A stretch of DNA of 64,000 bases from the NCBI RefSeq assembly GCF_001258055.1, contig NZ_CVRM01000005.1, positions 1 through 64,000 on the forward strand. Direction: 5' to 3'. A model generated the notes under the pieces. The model was given only the letters and a program-made list of their open reading frames with translations, was not told the DNA's origin and searched no databases. Position 1 is the first letter of the stretch. Each line of letters opens with the position of its first letter. This document shows positions 26,539 through 36,823 of the stretch, piece by piece. Both the position numbers and the translations under genes were made by a program. The DNA is from Phaeobacter italicus (lineage in GTDB: Bacteria > Pseudomonadota > Alphaproteobacteria > Rhodobacterales > Rhodobacteraceae).

Positions 26539-27210
26539 ATGAGCGATACCGACAGCTTTATTGATGAGGTGACAGAAGAAGTCCGCCGCGATCGCCTGTT
26601 TCTGATGCTGAAGCGCTACGGCTGGATCGGTGGCGTTGCGGTTGCCCTGATCGTTGGTGGCGCTGCCTATCGTGAATATGACCGGGCGCAGACTCAGGCG
26701 GCGGCCGAGCAGCTGGGCGATCAGATGATTGCCGCGCTGGACAGTGATGACAGCGCAGCGCGAGCCGAAGCCCTGTCGCAGATCACTGCGGGTTCGGCGG
26801 GTGGTGATACCGTGCTGAAGCTCTTGCAGGCGGGCGCGCTTGCAGATGCAGGAGAGCGTGACGCCGCGATTGCAGCGCTCAACGCGATCGGTGGCAATGG
26901 TGATGTGCCGCTGATTTACCGCCACATCGCGACGTTCAAGGCCCTTGGCCTGCAACAGGACAGCCTGCCTGCCGCCGATCGGCGCATTCAGTTCGAGGCG
27001 CTGGCCCAGCCGGGCGCGCCGCTGGATCTGCTGGCGCGCGAGCAGCTGGCGCTGATTGATATCGAAGAGGGCAAGACCGAAGAGGCGATTTCCAAGCTGC
27101 GTGACATTATCAATGCGGCAACAGTCACCTCGGACTTGCAAGACCGCGCCTCTCAAGTGATTGTGGCCCTTGGGGGGTCGCTTCAGCCTGAGACCGGGTC
27201 TGACGGATAA
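26539..27210 (+). CDS. YfgM-like tetratricopeptide membrane protein
   Basis: A 223-residue protein with a cytoplasmic N-terminus, one membrane helix at about 27-45 (YGWIGGVAVALIVGGAAY) and a periplasmic helical repeat domain. Together with the next two genes it gives the order yfgM-bamB-der known from Escherichia coli, where YfgM associates with the SecYEG translocon and PpiD. That synteny supports the assignment more than the weakly conserved sequence does. GGGACAATTTC precedes the ATG, a poor ribosome binding site. Confidence 0.8.
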   Translation: MSDTDSFIDEVTEEVRRDRLFLMLKRYGWIGGVAVALIVGGAAYREYDRAQTQAAAEQLGDQMIAALDSDDSAARAEALSQITAGSAGGDTVLKLLQAGALADAGERDAAIAALNAIGGNGDVPLIYRHIATFKALGLQQDSLPAADRRIQFEALAQPGAPLDLLAREQLALIDIEEGKTEEAISKLRDIINAATVTSDLQDRASQVIVALGGSLQPETGSDG

Positions 27211-27296
27211 TCCAGCAATCCAGCCGTTCCGCGTATTGGGGCGCGGGGCGAAGCGTATCAAAAGTACAGTAAAAGTGCATTAAACGGGGCAGGGCA

Positions 27297-28619
27297 ATGA
27301 CGGCAGTAAAGAGCTTTTGGCGTGCAGGGGGCATTCTGGGGGGCACCGCGCTGGCGTTGGTTCTGAGCGGCTGCACTGAACCCGAAGAAATCCTGCGCGG
27401 CGAGCGCGAGGACATCCGCCCCGACAGCACGATCACGATTGTTGACCAAAGCCGCGCCATTGCGCTGCCTGCTGCACGCACCAATGCCGATTGGGCACAG
27501 GGCGGCGGTCTTGAAGGCCTGCGCCCGACGCACCCGGCCCTGGCCGCAGCGCCCAGCGAAATCTGGTCCACCTCCATTGGCGAGGGGGACAGCCGCCGCC
27601 AGCGTATCACCGCAACGCCGGTGATCGGCGATGGTCTGATCTACACGCTCGACAGCGCGGCCCAGGTTTCAGCGGTGTCCCCGTCGGGGGCCGTTGTGTG
27701 GCAAAGCGACCTGATCCCGGCATCTGACAGCGCGGGCCAGGCAACCGGTGGCGGGCTCGCCTATGACGGCGGTGTTGTCTACGTCTCCTCCGGTTTTGGC
27801 GTGGTGACCGCGCTTGATGCCAAGTCCGGCGCAACCCTTTGGCGTCAGGAGCTGGACGCAACCGGATCTGGCCAGCCGACCGTGCGCGACGGGCTTGTCT
27901 ATCTGGTGGCGGGTGATGACACCGGCTGGGCGATCAATGCAAAAGACGGCCGCATCGCGTGGCAGGTCGAGGGCACCCCGAGCCCATCCAATGTGCTGGG
28001 AGCGCCTGCGCCAGCGGTCACATCGAAATTTGCAATCTTTGCCTTTGGCTCGGGGGATGTCGCGGCAACCTTCCGCAAGGGCGGTCTGCGCCGTTGGAAT
28101 GCCTCGGTTGCGGGGCAGCGGATTGGCCGCTCTATCGCGCGGATCGGGGATGTGACGGGGGCACCGGTCGTGTCTGGTGGTCGCCTTTACATTGGCAACC
28201 AGTCGGGTCGGACCGCGGCTTTTGACGCAGAAACCGGAGAGCGGATCTGGACCGCGCCCCACGGTGCGACCGATCCGGTCTGGCCGATTGCGGGCAACCT
28301 GTTCCTGCTGAGCGACCTGAACCAGTTGGTGCGCCTTGACGCCGACAGCGGCGCGGCGGTCTGGGCAGTTGATCTGCCTGGCTACCTCAAGGACAAGCCC
28401 CGCAAGCGTGGAGCCATTGTCGCCCATCACGGCCCGGTCGTGGCTGGTGGGCAGGTTGTTGTGGCCTCCAACGATGGGTTGATCCGTTTCTTTAGCCCCG
28501 AAAGCGGTGACCTCTTGCGCACCGTGTCGATCCCCGGCGGTGCGACAACCGCACCGGTGGTGGCAGGTGGGACGCTTTATGTGGTGTCCACCAAGGGGCA
28601 ATTGCACGCTTTCCGCTGA
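27297..28619 (+). CDS. bamB: Outer membrane assembly lipoprotein BamB-like (PQQ-type beta-propeller)
   Basis: A 440-residue lipoprotein. The signal peptide ends in the lipobox LVLSGC with the lipidated Cys26. The rest is built of repeated PQQ-like blades (VVTALDAKSGATLWRQEL, WAINAKDGRIAWQVEG, TAAFDAETGERIWTAP, LVRLDADSGAAVWAVD). BamB is a subunit of the complex that folds beta-barrel proteins into the outer membrane. The position between a YfgM-like gene and der agrees with bamB in many proteobacteria. Confidence 0.88.
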   Translation: MTAVKSFWRAGGILGGTALALVLSGCTEPEEILRGEREDIRPDSTITIVDQSRAIALPAARTNADWAQGGGLEGLRPTHPALAAAPSEIWSTSIGEGDSRRQRITATPVIGDGLIYTLDSAAQVSAVSPSGAVVWQSDLIPASDSAGQATGGGLAYDGGVVYVSSGFGVVTALDAKSGATLWRQELDATGSGQPTVRDGLVYLVAGDDTGWAINAKDGRIAWQVEGTPSPSNVLGAPAPAVTSKFAIFAFGSGDVAATFRKGGLRRWNASVAGQRIGRSIARIGDVTGAPVVSGGRLYIGNQSGRTAAFDAETGERIWTAPHGATDPVWPIAGNLFLLSDLNQLVRLDADSGAAVWAVDLPGYLKDKPRKRGAIVAHHGPVVAGGQVVVASNDGLIRFFSPESGDLLRTVSIPGGATTAPVVAGGTLYVVSTKGQLHAFR

Positions 28620-28718
28620 CAGGTCACTGCAGGCGGAGAGCCAAAACTGACGATGCGGTCTGGAAGGACGCGCGTAGATGCGCTATGGGGCGCGTCTGAA
28701 TCGCAGAAAGTTGGTCTG

Positions 28719-30185
28719 ATGTCTTTTACCCTCGCTATCGTGGGGCGCCCGAATGTGGGCAAATCCACACTGTTCAATCGTCTCGTCGGCAAGCGGCTGG
28801 CGCTGGTCGATGACCAGCCCGGGGTCACACGCGATCTGCGCGAGGGCGAAGCGCGGCTTGGCGATCTGCGCTTTACCGTCGTGGATACCGCCGGTCTGGA
28901 AGAGGCCACCGACAACTCGCTTGAGGGGCGGATGCGTCGCCTGACAGAGCGCGCGGTGGATATGGCTGATGTCTGCCTGTTCATGATCGACGCCCGCGTC
29001 GGGGTCACGCCCACGGATGAGGTCTTTGCCGATATCCTGCGCAAGAAATCCGCGCATGTCATTCTGGCGGCCAACAAATCCGAGGGTTCGGCAGCTGATG
29101 CCGGCGTGCTGGAGGCCTATGGCCTTGGCCTTGGTGAGCCGATCCGCCTGTCGGGGGAACACGGCGAGGGCATGAACGACCTTTATGTGCAGCTGATGCC
29201 GCTGGCAGATAAATTCGACAAGATCGCAGAAGCCACCAGCCCGGAAACGGATGTGACTGTCGATGAGGAAATCGACGAGGATGACGATCTATCGGTGCCC
29301 ATGCCGACTGCCAACAAGCCGCTGCAGGTGGCTGTTGTGGGCCGCCCCAACGCAGGCAAGTCCACCCTCATCAACAAGATCCTTGGCGAAGACCGACTGC
29401 TGACCGGTCCCGAAGCAGGGATCACCCGTGACGCCATTTCGCTGCAGATTGACTGGCAGGGCGTGCCGATGCGGGTTTTCGACACCGCAGGCATGCGCAA
29501 AAAGGCCAAGGTGCAGGAGAAGCTGGAAAAGCTCTCTGTGTCTGATGGTCTGCGCGCGGTCAAATTCGCAGAGGTCGTCGTGGTGCTGCTGGATGCCAGC
29601 ATCCCCTTCGAGCAACAGGATCTGCGGATCGCTGACCTTGCAGAGCGTGAAGGCCGTGCGGTCGTCGTGGCGGTGAACAAATGGGACGCCGAGGAAAACA
29701 AGCAGGAAAAACTGCGTGACCTCAAGGAGGCCTTTGGCCGGCTGCTGCCACAGCTGCGCGGTGCGCCGCTGGTGACGGTATCGGCCAAGACCGGCAAGGG
29801 GCTTGATCGTCTGCACGCAGCCATCATGCGCGCCTATGAAATCTGGAACCGCCGGGTGCCGACTGCGGCGTTGAACCGCTGGTTGATTGGCATGCTGGAA
29901 CAGCACCCGCCGCCCGCCCCGCAGGGCAAGCGGATCAAGCTGCGTTACATGACGCAGGCCAAAACCCGCCCGCCGGCCTTTGTGGTGATGTGTTCGCACC
30001 CCGACAAGCTGCCAGACAGCTACACGCGCTATCTGGTGAACGGGCTGCGGCAGGATTTTGACATGCCGGGCACGCCCATCCGTCTTTACATGCGCGGGCA
30101 GGGGGACAAGAACCCCTACAAGGGCAAACGCGAGAAAAACGCTGGCGCCTTGGCCAAACACCTCAAGAACAACCGCCGCGGCTAA
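28719..30185 (+). CDS. der: Ribosome biogenesis GTPase Der
   Basis: A 488-residue double-GTPase essential for 50S ribosome assembly. The first G domain has P-loop GRPNVGKST (8-16) with DTAG and NKSE; the second has GRPNAGKST near 210, DTAG and NKWD, followed by the KH-like C-terminal domain ([19 protein letters not shown]). The acidic linker between the G domains ([12 protein letters not shown]) is normal. ATG 28719 begins [14 protein letters not shown]; an in-frame ATG 66 bases upstream was rejected as lacking conservation. It ends the yfgM-like/bamB/der operon. Confidence 0.96.
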   Translation: MSFTLAIVGRPNVGKSTLFNRLVGKRLALVDDQPGVTRDLREGEARLGDLRFTVVDTAGLEEATDNSLEGRMRRLTERAVDMADVCLFMIDARVGVTPTDEVFADILRKKSAHVILAANKSEGSAADAGVLEAYGLGLGEPIRLSGEHGEGMNDLYVQLMPLADKFDKIAEATSPETDVTVDEEIDEDDDLSVPMPTANKPLQVAVVGRPNAGKSTLINKILGEDRLLTGPEAGITRDAISLQIDWQGVPMRVFDTAGMRKKAKVQEKLEKLSVSDGLRAVKFAEVVVVLLDASIPFEQQDLRIADLAEREGRAVVVAVNKWDAEENKQEKLRDLKEAFGRLLPQLRGAPLVTVSAKTGKGLDRLHAAIMRAYEIWNRRVPTAALNRWLIGMLEQHPPPAPQGKRIKLRYMTQAKTRPPAFVVMCSHPDKLPDSYTRYLVNGLRQDFDMPGTPIRLYMRGQGDKNPYKGKREKNAGALAKHLKNNRRG

Positions 30186-30220
30186 GCCCGATTGGGCAAA
30201 TGCCAAAGCTGAAATACAGG

Positions 30221-30250
30221 GGCCGCGTCCGAACAGGGCGCGGTCTTTTT
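30221..30250 (+). terminator. Terminator after der
   Basis: A GC-rich hairpin (CCGCG pairing with CGCGG, extended by G-U pairs) is followed by TCTTTTT, about 35 bases after the der stop. Confidence 0.7.
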
Positions 30251-30461
30251 CTGTCTGATTGGCGGAATTTGACCTTTGGCACCTTGCTTTGTTACGCTTT
30301 GAGCCAAGTTATTTCAGATGGGGCAAAGCGTTCTTGGCCTGAGGGCTGGATTTAGGCGCGAATTTTCATCACCGGGTATTGCTTCACCGGATTGCCCCAA
30401 GGTTTCTATCGCCTGCGCAAGCAGTCATGGCGACGTTACATGGTAGATCTAGGGGTGTGGT

Positions 30462-31463
30462 ATGGATCTGAGGGCACATACTCGCGCGTTTTGCGACAAG
30501 GACAACCGGCTGGCTGCGCTCAGTTATTTCGGAACATTTGCCGTCTATTTCGCGGCGCTGTATCTGGCCATCGCTTATGTGGATCGCTGGTATGTGATGG
30601 TCCCTGCGGGCGTGGTATTCGCCTTTGCAGCGGTGCGCCTTTATGTGCTGCAGCATGACACAGGCCATCACTCTCTGTTTGAGACCCGCGACCAGAACGA
30701 ACTGGCAGGCCATGTCCTGTCGCCCTTCACCTTTGCCCCGTTTGAGGTGATGAAGCAGAACCACAATGAACATCACGCCTATGTCGGCAATCTCGATCAC
30801 CGCGACAGCGGCGAGATCCACACCATGACGCTGCGCGAATGGCAGGCGGCGGGCTGGGGGCAGCGGTTGATGTACCGGCTGTATCGCAATACTTTCATTC
30901 TGGTCCCCCTTGGTGCGGCATTTACCTATTTCATCCGCTACCGATGGCCGAAAAACACGCTGCGATTTGGGGTGTTGGGAGTGCTGTTGCACAACGTGGT
31001 GATCGTGCTGCTGCTGGCGCTGCTTTACGCTGTGGCGGGGCTTACTGGGGTCCTGGTCTGGTTGGGGTTTTCCTTTCTCGGGGGGATGATCGGGGTGTTT
31101 CTGGTCTATCTTCAGCACAATTTCGAAGACACCTATTGGGACCGGCGGCCGGACCTGAACCCCCAGATTGCCGCCTTGCAGGGGTCGTCCTGTCTTGATT
31201 TTGGCTGGTTTTTTGACTTTGCCGTTGCCAATATCACCCTGCACGACATTCATCATTACAACGCCCGCATTCCCAGTTACCGGTTGCGGCGCTGCCATCA
31301 TAGTCTGCCGCCTGATATGGCGCCGCGACGGATCGGATTTCTTGAGGCGATCCGCGCCCTTGGCCTGAAGCTGTGGGACGAGGAACAGGAGCGTCTGGTG
31401 CCGTTTCCGGCGCGCGCAGAGAAGAAAATGGCACCGCTGCCAGAGCGTGGGCAAAAGGCATAA
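30462..31463 (+). CDS. Membrane fatty acid desaturase
   Basis: A 333-residue integral membrane di-iron desaturase. The three histidine boxes are intact: HDTGHH (about 64-69), HNEHH (about 101-105) and HDIHH (about 264-268). Hydrophobic segments lie before and between the boxes, as in acyl-lipid or acyl-CoA desaturases. It introduces double bases-of-bond in membrane acyl chains, but the position and acyl carrier cannot be read from the sequence. It is followed after 21 bp by the helix-hairpin-helix protein gene, possibly co-transcribed. Confidence 0.9.
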   Translation: MDLRAHTRAFCDKDNRLAALSYFGTFAVYFAALYLAIAYVDRWYVMVPAGVVFAFAAVRLYVLQHDTGHHSLFETRDQNELAGHVLSPFTFAPFEVMKQNHNEHHAYVGNLDHRDSGEIHTMTLREWQAAGWGQRLMYRLYRNTFILVPLGAAFTYFIRYRWPKNTLRFGVLGVLLHNVVIVLLLALLYAVAGLTGVLVWLGFSFLGGMIGVFLVYLQHNFEDTYWDRRPDLNPQIAALQGSSCLDFGWFFDFAVANITLHDIHHYNARIPSYRLRRCHHSLPPDMAPRRIGFLEAIRALGLKLWDEEQERLVPFPARAEKKMAPLPERGQKA

Positions 31464-31484
31464 CCGAACACGTAAGGAGCATTC

Positions 31485-32069
31485 ATGACCCCCATTGCCA
31501 AATTGAACGGCGTCGGGCCTTCGCTGGCTGAGGTGTTGCAGGCCAACGGTTTGCCGTCGGTCGAGGCGGTGGCCGCCGCAAAGCCCGATACGCTGATGCA
31601 GATCCCGCGGATCGGTCGGCTGCGCGCGACCAAGCTGATCGCAGAGGCGCGCAAGGTTGCAGGCACCCCCAAGACCAGCATGGCGACGACGCAAGGCTCA
31701 GACGACACCCCGGTTGCCGCCAACGGCAGTGAGGCGCGTGCCACCAAGGAACAGCTCAGCTCGGCCCTTGCAGCGGCAGAGGCGGCACGTGTCGCCGCCG
31801 AAGCAAAGGCCGCAAAAGCCAAGGCCAAGGCCAAGAAGGCCGCGAAACAGGCCGAAACCCTCGCTGCGGAATTTGCAGCCGCCAAGGAGAAGGCCAAGGC
31901 CAAGGCCAAGAAAGTGAAAGCCAAGGCCAAGGCCGCGATCGAAAAGGAAAAGGCCAAAGCCAAGGCCATTCTGGACGCCAAGGCGAGCGAGCCTGCCAAG
32001 AAAAAGTCAGGCAGCAAGAAGGCCGCCAAACCGACAGGTGGCAAGGCCAGGAAAAAGGCCAAGAAATAA
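31485..32069 (+). CDS. Helix-hairpin-helix protein with histone H1-like Lys/Ala tail
   Basis: A 194-residue protein in two parts. Residues 1-56 form a helix-hairpin-helix DNA-binding unit (LNGVGPSLAEVLQANGLPSVEAVAAAKPD, then IPRIGRLRATKLIAEA). After a short linker, residues about 85-194 are a long Lys/Ala helix with repeated AKAKAKK units, like the C-terminal tail of histone H1 or bacterial H1-like proteins. It probably binds DNA non-specifically and could be a nucleoid protein. The combination is unusual. GTAAGGAG precedes the ATG and a terminator follows. No named family was recognised. Confidence 0.82.
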   Translation: MTPIAKLNGVGPSLAEVLQANGLPSVEAVAAAKPDTLMQIPRIGRLRATKLIAEARKVAGTPKTSMATTQGSDDTPVAANGSEARATKEQLSSALAAAEAARVAAEAKAAKAKAKAKKAAKQAETLAAEFAAAKEKAKAKAKKVKAKAKAAIEKEKAKAKAILDAKASEPAKKKSGSKKAAKPTGGKARKKAKK

Positions 32070-32083
32070 ATGGATGAATGAAA

Positions 32084-32120
32084 AAACCGGCCCCTGATAC
32101 AGGTGGCCGGTTTCATTTTC
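32084..32120. terminator. Terminator between the HhH protein gene and serS
   Basis: Perfect 9-bp arms AAACCGGCC and GGCCGGTTT, followed by CATTTTCTT on the plus strand and preceded by AAA, so it can serve both convergent genes. Confidence 0.85.
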
Positions 32121-32143
32121 TTACAGGCGGTTGCGGCGTGGTC

Positions 32144-33436
32144 TTAAACCAGTTTGCCGTCCGCGCTCAGGGTCAGTTTGCCACCGAGATAAGGCGCCAG
32201 CGCCTCTGGCAGTTTGACAGAGCCGTCTTCCTGCTGGCCGTTTTCCAGCACCGCAATCAGGCAGCGGCCGACCGCAAGGCCGGAGCCGTTCAGCGTGTGC
32301 ACGAACTCGGGCTTGCCGCCCTCTGCGGGTTTGAAACGCGCATTCATGCGGCGTGCCTGAAAATCACCGGTGGTGGAAACCGAAGAAATCTCGCGGTAGG
32401 TGTTCTGACCCGGCACCCATGCCTCGATGTCAAAGGTGCGGCGCGCGCCAAAGCCCATGTCGCCGGTGCACAGGATCACGGTGCGATAGGGGATGCCCAG
32501 TTTCTCCAAAAGCCCCTCGGCGCAGCGCAGCATCCGCTTTTGTTCGTCGTCGGACTGGCTGGGGTGCACGATAGAGACCATCTCTACCTTTTCGAACTGG
32601 TGCTGGCGCAGCATGCCGGACGTGTCCTTGCCCGCGCTGCCCGCTTCTGAGCGGAAGCAGAGCGTATGGGCTGTCATGCGGATCGGCAGGGCCGCCTCGT
32701 CCAGCGTGTCGCCCGCGACGGAATAGGTCAGCGGCACCTCGGATGTCGGCACCAGCCACCAGCCATTGGTGGTCTGATAGCTGTCATCGCCGAATTTCGG
32801 CAGCTTGTCGGTGCCATACATCGCCTCGTCACGCACCAGAACGGGAGAGTTTACCTCCATCAGGTCGTTCTCGTCGACGTGGGTGTCGATCATGAACTGG
32901 GCCAGCGCGCGGTGGATGCGCGCCACTGCGCCCTTGAGCACGACAAAACGCGAGCCAGAGATCTTGGCCGCAGTTTCAAAGTCCATCGCCGCTGCAACGC
33001 CCGCGATCTCAAAGTGTTCCTTGGGCGCAAAGGTGAATTCGGGCAGGGTGCCCCATTTGTTCACCTCGACATTGTCGTCCTCATCGGCGCCTTCGGGCAC
33101 GTCTTCCGCCGGGTTGTTGGGGATGCGCGCCAGCATGTCGGTCAGCTTGGCGTCCAGCTCCTTGGCCTCGGTCTGCATTGCGGCAACTTCGGCTTTTTTC
33201 TCGGCCACGGCTGCGCGCAGGCGTTCGAACTCTTCGTTGTCGCCCTTGGCCTTGGCCGCGCCGATGGCTTTGGCCGCCTTGTTCTGCTCGGCCTGTGCCT
33301 CTTCGGCGGCCTGGATCTTGGCGCGCCGCGCTTCGTCCAGCGCGAGCACGTCAGACGACAAAGCAGACTCTCCACGGCGGGCCAGGGCGGCGTCAAACGC
33401 AGCCGGGTTTTCGCGGATTGCACGGATGTCATGCAT
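32144..33436 (-). CDS. serS: Seryl-tRNA synthetase
   Basis: A 430-residue class II aminoacyl-tRNA synthetase. The N-terminal coiled-coil arm that grips tRNA-Ser spans about 25-110. Motif 2 is visible as [22 protein letters not shown] and motif 3 as [18 protein letters not shown], with the usual [15 protein letters not shown] in between. ATG 33436 ([11 protein letters not shown]) is the conserved start; the in-frame upstream extension was rejected. It charges tRNA-Ser and tRNA-Sec type molecules with serine. Confidence 0.97.
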   Translation of the reverse strand: MHDIRAIRENPAAFDAALARRGESALSSDVLALDEARRAKIQAAEEAQAEQNKAAKAIGAAKAKGDNEEFERLRAAVAEKKAEVAAMQTEAKELDAKLTDMLARIPNNPAEDVPEGADEDDNVEVNKWGTLPEFTFAPKEHFEIAGVAAAMDFETAAKISGSRFVVLKGAVARIHRALAQFMIDTHVDENDLMEVNSPVLVRDEAMYGTDKLPKFGDDSYQTTNGWWLVPTSEVPLTYSVAGDTLDEAALPIRMTAHTLCFRSEAGSAGKDTSGMLRQHQFEKVEMVSIVHPSQSDDEQKRMLRCAEGLLEKLGIPYRTVILCTGDMGFGARRTFDIEAWVPGQNTYREISSVSTTGDFQARRMNARFKPAEGGKPEFVHTLNGSGLAVGRCLIAVLENGQQEDGSVKLPEALAPYLGGKLTLSADGKLV

Positions 33437-33573
33437 GGGTCTGCTCCTATCAAGCGGTTTTGAATCAGTGCCGCCAGCATATGCCGGAAGGGTGAAGAAA
33501 GGGGAAGGGGGCGCAGACGTTTGCCGCAAGGGTGTTGTGGGATGGCACGTTATGGGGCGGGGGGAGTTTGAGG

Positions 33574-34662
33574 TTATTGGTTGGCCACTGCCATTTGGTA
33601 CTGGTCTTCATCCAAGTGTGCGCCTTGTTCGTACGCTTCGCGCAGGACGGATGCGCTCAATCCTTGGGCTGCTTGCAATTTGGCGTCGGCCCAAGACACT
33701 TCGAAGATGACTGCATTTGTAAACCTGGCCTCGGTCAAACGTGACCAGCTGAGATCGGTTCCGACAAAGATCGCCCGTGAAAGGTCGCTCCTACTCAACA
33801 TTGCGTACTGGAGTTGTGCGCCAATAAAGTCAGCCCCAGAAAAATCGAGTTTGGCCAGTCGCATTCTCTGTAAGTTGGCTTTCCGCAAATCAATATGGAC
33901 CTCGTCTGGTTCTACTCCTTGAATGCTCTTCATCCTACCAAGGGTCTGGACCGCATTTTCCATGTCGGAGCGCTGGACAGTCAGCGCAAGGCCCCATGCC
34001 TTAAGCTCTTCATGTGGTTTATTATCCGGGGCGACCTCGGGGGGATGCTCCCGAGATAACTCTCTTACATAAACGCTCAACAGCCGCGACACTCTGGCCG
34101 CGGTATCTGGCCGTTCACTCACCAAGCCTTCCAGTCGGTCGATAGCCGCGTTTCGGCGAGTGATGTCGTCTTCCCAAATGTTTTGCGTGCCGTCCCAGCG
34201 CTGGCGCATAGCGTGAAGGTCTTCGGTGGCGGCGTTGATCTCGTCGTTAAACAGAGATTTTTCTGTCGTTTCACTCGCATCCCGCGTGAGTTTGACCTTG
34301 ATGAGGGTCAGCGGGAAAGCGATGACCGCGCCAGTGGTTGCCGTGATTGCCGTGAGACGAACAAGGGCGAAACGTCCGCTGTTGCTCATGTCGCTGGCAG
34401 TAGACTTCCAATGAACGCCTTGGATAATCTCCCAAATCACCGAGAGCAGGCCAACCACCAATAACCCGAACACTATGGCCCAGAGCGCAGCGCCGATGAG
34501 CAAGACCGGGGCCCATATGGCATCCAGTCCCAGTTTGGACTGTAGATATGCTATTGGTTTGGCTTCGTTTGACGACAAGACAATGAGCGGGAAGACGACA
34601 AAAACGGCGAGGCCAAACAGGGCAAGAACCGGCAAATGGCCGGGGTCTGAAATGTTGATCAT
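33574..34662 (-). CDS. Membrane-anchored pentapeptide-repeat protein
   Basis: A 362-residue protein of unknown function. Three hydrophobic segments lie in residues about 10-30, 50-78 and 102-124. A helical cytoplasmic region follows (about 130-245). The C-terminal part contains pentapeptide repeats with A/S-D/N-L/F-x-x periodicity ([33 protein letters not shown]). Its GC content is visibly lower than that of serS and yajC on either side, suggesting acquisition between core genes. No neighbours share its style and no mobility gene is present. Confidence 0.75.
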   Translation of the reverse strand: MINISDPGHLPVLALFGLAVFVVFPLIVLSSNEAKPIAYLQSKLGLDAIWAPVLLIGAALWAIVFGLLVVGLLSVIWEIIQGVHWKSTASDMSNSGRFALVRLTAITATTGAVIAFPLTLIKVKLTRDASETTEKSLFNDEINAATEDLHAMRQRWDGTQNIWEDDITRRNAAIDRLEGLVSERPDTAARVSRLLSVYVRELSREHPPEVAPDNKPHEELKAWGLALTVQRSDMENAVQTLGRMKSIQGVEPDEVHIDLRKANLQRMRLAKLDFSGADFIGAQLQYAMLSRSDLSRAIFVGTDLSWSRLTEARFTNAVIFEVSWADAKLQAAQGLSASVLREAYEQGAHLDEDQYQMAVANQ

Positions 34663-34841
34663 GGCTACAATCTGGTTCTGAAAATCAATACCCGCACCCT
34701 CTCATTGCCCCCTTATCGGGTCAACTGCGTTTGCGGTATCGGTTCTGGCCGCCTTAGCCTTGCAAGTGGTGGGCGCAGCGCATAGGTTCAGCGGCAAAAA
34801 TCCGGGCGTGACAAGCGCCTGTCTCACAGAAGGAATATCCC

Positions 34842-35126
34842 ATGGAAGGTGGCGCAATCGCCCAATTTCTCCCGCTCATTCTGATCTTCGGGATCATGTA
34901 CTTCCTGCTGATCCGTCCGCAGCAGAAGAAGATGAAAGAACATCAGAACATGGTGGCCGCGCTGCGTCGTGGTGATCAGGTCGTGACCCAGGGTGGCGTC
35001 ATCGGCAAGGTCTCCAAGGTCAAGGACGATGGCGAGCTGGAAGTTGAGATCGCTGAAGGCGTGAAAATCCGCGTGGTCAAATCCACCATCGCACAGGTTC
35101 TGAGCAAAACCGAACCGGCAGACTAA
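34842..35126 (+). CDS. yajC: Preprotein translocase subunit YajC
   Basis: A 94-residue single-span inner-membrane protein (FLPLILIFGIMYFLLIRPQQKKMKEHQ), accessory to the Sec translocon with SecD and SecF. The cytoplasmic part contains the family stretch LRRGDQVVTQGGVIGKVSKV. GAAGGAATATCCC precedes the ATG. It opens the operon yajC-secD-secF-Mth938-ccmABCDG. Confidence 0.96.
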   Translation: MEGGAIAQFLPLILIFGIMYFLLIRPQQKKMKEHQNMVAALRRGDQVVTQGGVIGKVSKVKDDGELEVEIAEGVKIRVVKSTIAQVLSKTEPAD

Positions 35127-35160
35127 GCGTTCCCGCTTAACCAATTGAAAAGGCAGGGCA

Positions 35161-36822
35161 ATGCTGCAAATTGATCTCTGGAAGCGGGTCCTCATCTGGC
35201 TGGTCTGTGTGACCGGCCTTTTGCTTGCCCTGCCGAACGCGTTTTATACGCGCGTCGAGCAGGCCAATGACGCCGCCGCCGAAATTACGCTGCGGGGGGA
35301 AACCCCCGAACGGCTGGAGGTGGCGGGTCAGTGGCCGTCGTTCCTGCCGTCCAATCTCGTCAATCTTGGTCTGGACTTGCGCGGTGGTGCGCATCTTCTT
35401 GCCGAGGTGAAGGTCGAGGATGTTTATGCCGCGCGCATGGATGCGCTGTGGCCTGAGGTCCGGGACGCGCTGCGCCCGGAACGTGCTGAGGTCGGCACCT
35501 TCCGTCGCCAGCCCGCGCCGGAGGGGCAGATTCGTCTCAAGATCTCCAATCCCGATGGCATGACCCGTGCGCTGGAAGTGGTGCGCGGTCTCGCCAATCC
35601 GATCACCAGCCTGACCGGTGCAGGCGCCAGCGACATCACCGTGAGCGGTGCGGGTGATATCCTCACCATCGAGCTGAGCGAAGCGGAAAAGCTGGCATCT
35701 GATGATCGCACTGTGCGCCAGGCGCTGGAAATCGTGCGTCGCCGGATCGACGAGGTGGGCACGCGTGAGCCGACCATCCAACGTCAGGGCACCGATCGGA
35801 TCCTGATCCAGGTGCCGGGCATCGGGTCCGCATCAGAGCTGAAGGCCATTATCGGAACCACCGCTCAGCTGACCTTTAACCCGGTTGTGGGCCGTGGCAG
35901 CGATGCCGACGCCAACCCGGGTGTTGGCAACAAGGTGATCCCGTCGCTGGATGAAAGCGGCATCTACTACACCGTCGAGGCCGCCCCGGTGGTCACCGGC
36001 GAGGAACTGGTGGATGCCCAGCCCTCGTTCGACCAGAACGGCCGCCCGGCGGTCAGCTTCCGCTTCAACACCACGGGCGCGCGCAAGTTCGGCGACTACA
36101 CGGCGGAAAACATCGGCTCTCCCTTTGCGATTGTGCTGGATGAGGAGGTGGTCTCTGCCCCGGTCATCCAGGCCCATATCGCAGGTGGCTCCGGCATTAT
36201 CACCGGTAATTTCACCATCGAGGAAAGCACCAATATGGCGATCCTGCTGCGTGCAGGTGCCTTGCCTGCGGGGCTGGAGTTCCTGGAAGAGCGCACCATT
36301 GGCCCGGAACTGGGTCAGGACAGCATTGATGCAGGCAAGGTCGCAACCGTTGTGGCCTTTGTCGGGGTGCTGGTCTTCATGGCGCTGAGCTATGGTCTGT
36401 TTGGTGTCTTTGCCAATATCGCGCTGATCCTGAACATCGGTCTGATCTTTGGCGCGCTGAGCCTGATTGGCGCAACGCTGACGCTGCCGGGCATTGCGGG
36501 CATCGTTCTGACGGTGGGTATGGCGGTGGACGCCAACGTGCTGATCTTTGAACGGATCCGCGAAGAGCTGAAGGCCGGTCGTGGCCCCGCACGGGCCATT
36601 GATGAAGGCTACTCCAAGGCGCTGAGCGCCATTCTTGACGCCAACATTACCACCTTCATCACGGCGGTGATCCTGTTTGCGATGGGCTCTGGCCCGGTGC
36701 GGGGCTTTGCGATCACGCTGGGTCTGGGGATCATGACGTCGGTGTTCACTGCGATCTTTGTGACGCGGGTGATCATCGTCATGTGGTTTGAACGGCGCCG
36801 TCCGAAAACGATCGAGGTTTGA
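35161..36822 (+). CDS. secD: Protein translocase subunit SecD
   Basis: A 553-residue inner-membrane protein that uses the proton gradient to help pull exported proteins into the periplasm. An N-terminal membrane helix (WKRVLIWLVCVTGLLLALPNAFY) is followed by the D1 motif NLGLDLRGGAHLL, the large P1 periplasmic domain and five further helices, with the conserved GMAVDANVLIFERIREEL near the end. It is 34 bp downstream of yajC and directly followed by secF. Confidence 0.97.
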   Translation: MLQIDLWKRVLIWLVCVTGLLLALPNAFYTRVEQANDAAAEITLRGETPERLEVAGQWPSFLPSNLVNLGLDLRGGAHLLAEVKVEDVYAARMDALWPEVRDALRPERAEVGTFRRQPAPEGQIRLKISNPDGMTRALEVVRGLANPITSLTGAGASDITVSGAGDILTIELSEAEKLASDDRTVRQALEIVRRRIDEVGTREPTIQRQGTDRILIQVPGIGSASELKAIIGTTAQLTFNPVVGRGSDADANPGVGNKVIPSLDESGIYYTVEAAPVVTGEELVDAQPSFDQNGRPAVSFRFNTTGARKFGDYTAENIGSPFAIVLDEEVVSAPVIQAHIAGGSGIITGNFTIEESTNMAILLRAGALPAGLEFLEERTIGPELGQDSIDAGKVATVVAFVGVLVFMALSYGLFGVFANIALILNIGLIFGALSLIGATLTLPGIAGIVLTVGMAVDANVLIFERIREELKAGRGPARAIDEGYSKALSAILDANITTFITAVILFAMGSGPVRGFAITLGLGIMTSVFTAIFVTRVIIVMWFERRRPKTIEV

Positions 36823-36823
36823 T

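Noticed and set aside
30282-30300. Sigma-54-like promoter upstream of the desaturase (TGGCAC-N5-TTTG)
   Set aside because: The -12 element lacks the required GC, so it does not meet the consensus.
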